55,336 bases of DNA from Guyparkeria halophila (GTDB lineage Bacteria; Pseudomonadota; Gammaproteobacteria; Halothiobacillales; Halothiobacillaceae). Made by a program: the position numbers and the translations under genes. Positions 53,377-55,336 of the stretch are shown one piece after another. The notes below the pieces were generated by a model. The model had not been told where the DNA came from and made no database searches. It worked only from the letters and a program-made list of their open reading frames with translations. The stretch lies in NCBI RefSeq assembly GCF_034479635.1, contig NZ_CP140153.1:2397501-2452836 (forward strand), read 5' to 3'. Numbering within the stretch: position 1 is the first letter of the stretch; each line of letters opens with the position of its first letter.

Positions 53377-54560
53377 CGGTCGGCCTCCCGCTTGGTGTTG
53401 GCGAGCACCACCGCCCGATTGGCGGCAGCGGCGAGATCGTCTTCGGCCGTCAACGCCAGGCCGGATTCGGCCAGCATGCGGCGCCCCTGTTCGGCGTTGG
53501 TCCCGGCCAGCCGCACGACGGTCGGCACCTCGAGCGCCACCTCTCGGGCCGCTTCGATAATGCCCTCGGCGATCAGGTCACAGCGGACGATCCCGCCGAA
53601 GATATTGACCAGGATGGCCTCGACTCGCGGGTTCGCGAGGATCAACTTGAACGCCTCGGTCACCTTGGCCGCCGACGTGCCGCCGCCGACATCCAGAAAA
53701 TTGGCCGGCATCCCGCCGGCGTGCTGGATCAGGTCCATGGTCGCCATCGCCAGCCCGGCACCATTAACCATGCAGGCAATGTTGCCATCCAGCGAGACGT
53801 AATTGAGCCCATGGTCGATCGCCTTGCGCTCGGCGGGATCCTCCTGGGCGACGTCGCGGCGTTGCCACCAATCGGCTTGCCGGTATTCGGCGTTGTCATC
53901 CAGGGCCACCTTGGCATCCACGATCGCCAATTGACCGTCGGCCAGCTCCGCCAACGGATTAATCTCGATCAGGGCCGCGTCTCGTTCGGTGAAGGCCCGA
54001 TAGAGCTTCAGTGCCAGTGACACGAACGCCTTCATCTGGTCAGCCCCCAGGCCAAGAGAGAACCCCAGCTCGCGGGCCTGGTAGGCGCCCAGCCCCACGG
54101 TGGGGTTGACCACCGCGCGGTGGATTGATTGCGGATGGCGTTCCGCGACCGCCTCGATGTCCATGCCGCCCTGCGAGGAGGCAATCATGACCACGCGCTG
54201 CAATGCCCGGTCGACCGTGACGGCCAGGTAGTATTCGTGTCGGATAGAGGCCGCCGGTTCGACCAGCAGCGTCTCCACCGGCAACCCGGCAGGCCCGGAC
54301 TGCGTGGTGACGAGCCGGGTGCCGAGCAGTTCGCTCGCCGCCTGGCTGACCCCGGCGACATCACCGACCAGCCGTACACCGCCGGCCTTACCGCGTGCGC
54401 CGCTATGCACCTGCGCCTTTACCACCCAGCGACCGGATTCACTCGCCGACAGCCGGGCACCGTCGCCCACATCGTCGGCCGAGCGGATCAGGGCGCCCGA
54501 CGGCACGGGAATGCCGAATTCGGACAGCAATGACTTGGCCTGATATTCGTGCAGGTTCAT
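53373..54560 (-). CDS. sucC: Succinyl-CoA synthetase, beta subunit
   Basis: ATP-grasp subunit, 395 residues, [22 protein letters not shown]. Marks: [41 protein letters not shown] (in part), [37 protein letters not shown] and [17 protein letters not shown]. It makes succinate from succinyl-CoA with ATP formation. A related role as malate-CoA ligase cannot be excluded by eye. A good candidate promoter precedes it. No other TCA gene is adjacent. Confidence 0.94.
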   Translation of the reverse strand: MNLHEYQAKSLLSEFGIPVPSGALIRSADDVGDGARLSASESGRWVVKAQVHSGARGKAGGVRLVGDVAGVSQAASELLGTRLVTTQSGPAGLPVETLLVEPAASIRHEYYLAVTVDRALQRVVMIASSQGGMDIEAVAERHPQSIHRAVVNPTVGLGAYQARELGFSLGLGADQMKAFVSLALKLYRAFTERDAALIEINPLAELADGQLAIVDAKVALDDNAEYRQADWWQRRDVAQEDPAERKAIDHGLNYVSLDGNIACMVNGAGLAMATMDLIQHAGGMPANFLDVGGGTSAAKVTEAFKLILANPRVEAILVNIFGGIVRCDLIAEGIIEAAREVALEVPTVVRLAGTNAEQGRRMLAESGLALTAEDDLAAAANRAVVLANTKREADR

Positions 54561-54597
54561 GGTGACCCGTTCCAGAATGCGTCAATGAAAAGGGGGC

Positions 54598-54626
54598 ATT
54601 GTCGCGCACCGACGCCCTATTGTCAT
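54598..54626 (-). promoter_or_regulatory. Candidate sigma-70 promoter of sucCD-nadE
   Basis: Minus strand ATGACA (54621-54626), 17-base spacer, GACAAT (54598-54603); the predicted start is about 30 bases before the sucC ATG. Best promoter-like pair in the window. Confidence 0.5.
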
Positions 54627-54670
54627 GCCCGCCGACGGTATCCGCAGGGCGGAACACAAGACAAGAAAAA

Positions 54671-54689
54671 GCCCCGGCGGGGCCGGGGC
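54671..54689 (-). terminator. Intrinsic terminator after the comEA-like pseudogene
   Basis: GCCCCGGC-GGG-GCCGGGGC stem (54671-54678 with 54682-54689), followed on the minus strand by TTTTTC. Confidence 0.9.
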
Positions 54690-54726
54690 AACGAGTCACT
54701 CAGGGGAGAAATCAAAAACACGCGAG

Positions 54727-54999
54727 TCAGTCAGGGTGAACCGCGACGTAGGGGCGTAGCCGGCGGATGATCTGCGGATCAAGACCCCAGACCGATTCCA
54801 GGTCGTCGAAGGAGGCGAATGCGCCGACGGTCAGGCGGTGCAGGACGATTCGCTCCGCTTGCACCGGCCCGACACCACTTACGCGGGCAAGCTCGTCTGC
54901 TTACGCCTGATTGAGATCCAGAACACTTGCCTGAACCGAAACAGACGTCAGCAACAACGCGCCCAGAGCTACCCGCGAAACACCTGTGTTCGTCTTCAC
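54727..54999 (-). pseudogene. ComEA-like helix-hairpin-helix protein, broken by an in-frame stop
   Basis: Read on the minus strand from GTG at 54999, 90 codons code for a small exported DNA-binding-like protein: signal peptide VALGALLLTSVSVQA, then LDLNQA, a TAA stop at codon 33 (54903-54901), then ADELARVSGVGPVQAERIV (helix-hairpin-helix) and ESVWGLDPQIIRRLRPYV to a TGA at 54729-54727. The family consensus around LDLNTA-ADELARLPGIG shows that one codon has turned into TAA while the rest is intact. ComEA-type proteins bind incoming DNA in competence. A strong terminator follows. A sequencing error, or a suppressed stop, is possible. Confidence 0.8.
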
Positions 55000-55084
55000 C
55001 ACTCGCTCAACTCATCATGTGTTATCCAGAAGAGCAGGATAAGGCGAATGGCCGGCGGGGAATATCGGGATAATCCTCAATCGC

Positions 55085-55122
55085 CGTAGGAATCGACGTC
55101 AATCGCTGTACGCCGATTCCTA
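55085..55122. repeat. REP-like palindrome
   Basis: GTAGGAATCG (55085-55094) and CGATTCCTAC (55113-55122) form a perfect 10-bp inverted repeat with an 18-base loop. The GTAGGA start resembles REP elements of Pseudomonas and relatives; family copies cannot be checked here. Confidence 0.7.
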
Positions 55123-55129
55123 CAAAGCA

Positions 55130-55161
55130 AAACCCCCGCAGCCTTGTGGCGTGCGGGGGTT
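55130..55161. terminator. Intrinsic terminator next to the 5S relic
   Basis: AACCCCCGCA / TGCGGGGGTT stem (55130-55139 with 55152-55161) with flanking A's and T's; on the minus strand it directly follows the 5S-like 3' end and has a TTTTGCTTT tail, as an rRNA operon terminator would. Confidence 0.88.
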
Positions 55162-55172
55162 TCAAATGGGGA

Positions 55173-55203
55173 GCCTGGCGTGGACCGACTTTCACATGGG
55201 GGT
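55173..55203 (-). rRNA. Relic of the 3' end of 5S rRNA (partial, not functional)
   Basis: On the minus strand CCCCATGTGAAAGTCGGTCC followed by ACGCCAGGCTC resembles the last ~30 bases of proteobacterial 5S rRNA (CCCCATGTGAGAGTAGGTC, then ATCGCCAGGC), with a few changes. Upstream on that strand the 5S body is missing and is replaced by hairpin-rich sequence. A terminator follows, as behind a real 5S gene. Confidence 0.6.
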
Positions 55204-55300
55204 GAACGAGGATCGGCTGTCCGGTGGACAGCCGCAGCCGACGTGAACGCCGCAGCCGAAGGGCTGCGGCCGAGAGCCCGAAAGGGCTTCCCCAGCACGA
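55204..55300. other. Hairpin array of unknown function
   Basis: Three consecutive perfect stem-loops: CGGCTGTCC / GGACAGCCG (55214-55222 with 55226-55234), GCCGCAGCC / GGCTGCGGC (55249-55257 with 55262-55270) and AGCCC / GGGCT (55275-55279 with 55284-55288). There is no coding sequence. It may be the flank of an rRNA operon or a repeat element. Confidence 0.75.
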
Positions 55301-55304
55301 AGAA

Positions 55305-55332
55305 GCCCCCGCAACCTGACGGTTACGGGGGC
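55305..55332 (-). terminator. Intrinsic terminator at the window's right edge
   Basis: GCCCCCGCAACC / GGTTACGGGGGC stem (55305-55316 with 55321-55332); one C-A mismatch on the plus strand is a G-U pair on the minus strand, and CTTCTT follows on that strand, so it most likely ends a minus-strand transcript that comes from outside the window. Confidence 0.8.
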
Positions 55333-55336
55333 CTCA

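Overview
The window looks like chromosomal DNA from a GC-rich gammaproteobacterium. The reasons are a full tol operon next to ruvCAB and yebC, a thiC / tolC / waaA / lpxL neighbourhood, class II fructose-bisphosphate aldolase, and an SAH riboswitch in front of ahcY. The tight tkt-gap-pgk-pyk-fba cluster is the arrangement often seen in sulfur- or iron-oxidising autotrophs (Halothiobacillus, Thioalkalivibrio and Acidithiobacillus-like bacteria), where these enzymes serve the Calvin cycle. That lifestyle is an inference, because no RuBisCO, sulfur oxidation or carboxysome gene lies in the window. Nearly every base belongs to housekeeping genes. There is no phage, insertion sequence, CRISPR array or complete rRNA/tRNA gene.

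Layout. 1-7733 (minus): yebC, ruvC, ruvA, ruvB, ybgC, tolQ, tolR, tolA, tolB and the start of cpoB. The lipoprotein gene pal, normally between tolB and cpoB, is absent from that position. 7819-11546 (minus): MFS exporter, trpG/pabA-type amidotransferase, ferredoxin-NADP reductase and an EamA permease. 11793-14969: a DUF1328 membrane peptide (+), thiC (-) under a TPP riboswitch, and an isoaspartyl methyltransferase-family gene (+). 15423-23079: envelope genes tolC (+), waaA (-), lpxL-type acyltransferase (+), three glycosyltransferases (-) and an ELM1-family protein (+). 23118-28576 (minus): zinc-ribbon protein, ilvE, a 7TM diguanylate cyclase, a SPOR-domain protein and argS. 28794-30141 (+): folE and a folM-like reductase. 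30144-30300: a heptanucleotide repeat island. 30295-34498 (minus): a NodI/NodJ-like ABC exporter and a triple-PAS sensor without output domain. 34629-41725 (minus): the central carbon cluster. 41938-50730: a thioredoxin-fold protein (-), then on the plus strand a solo PhnD-like binding protein, metK, riboswitch-controlled ahcY, metF, an archaeal-type 3-dehydroquinate synthase II, bioA and rsmE. 50789-54560 (minus): sucC-sucD-nadE with overlapping ends. 54690-55336: a ComEA-like pseudogene, a REP-like palindrome, a relic of the 3' end of 5S rRNA and stacked hairpins/terminators.

How the genes work together. Many neighbours are coupled by ATGA or GTGA overlaps (ybgC-tolQ, tolA-tolB, trpG-MFS, ilvE-zinc ribbon, pgk-pyk, sucC-sucD-nadE). 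metK, ahcY and metF form the activated-methyl cycle, and ahcY is switched on by its substrate S-adenosylhomocysteine through the riboswitch. waaA, lpxL and the glycosyltransferases build LPS.

Most noteworthy are the archaeal-type dehydroquinate synthase inside the methyl-cycle cluster, the missing pal, the 5S relic/hairpin zone, the heptad repeat island, the broken comEA-like gene and a recurring leaderless-looking start at three genes. Everything here was read by eye; no database search or alignment was run.
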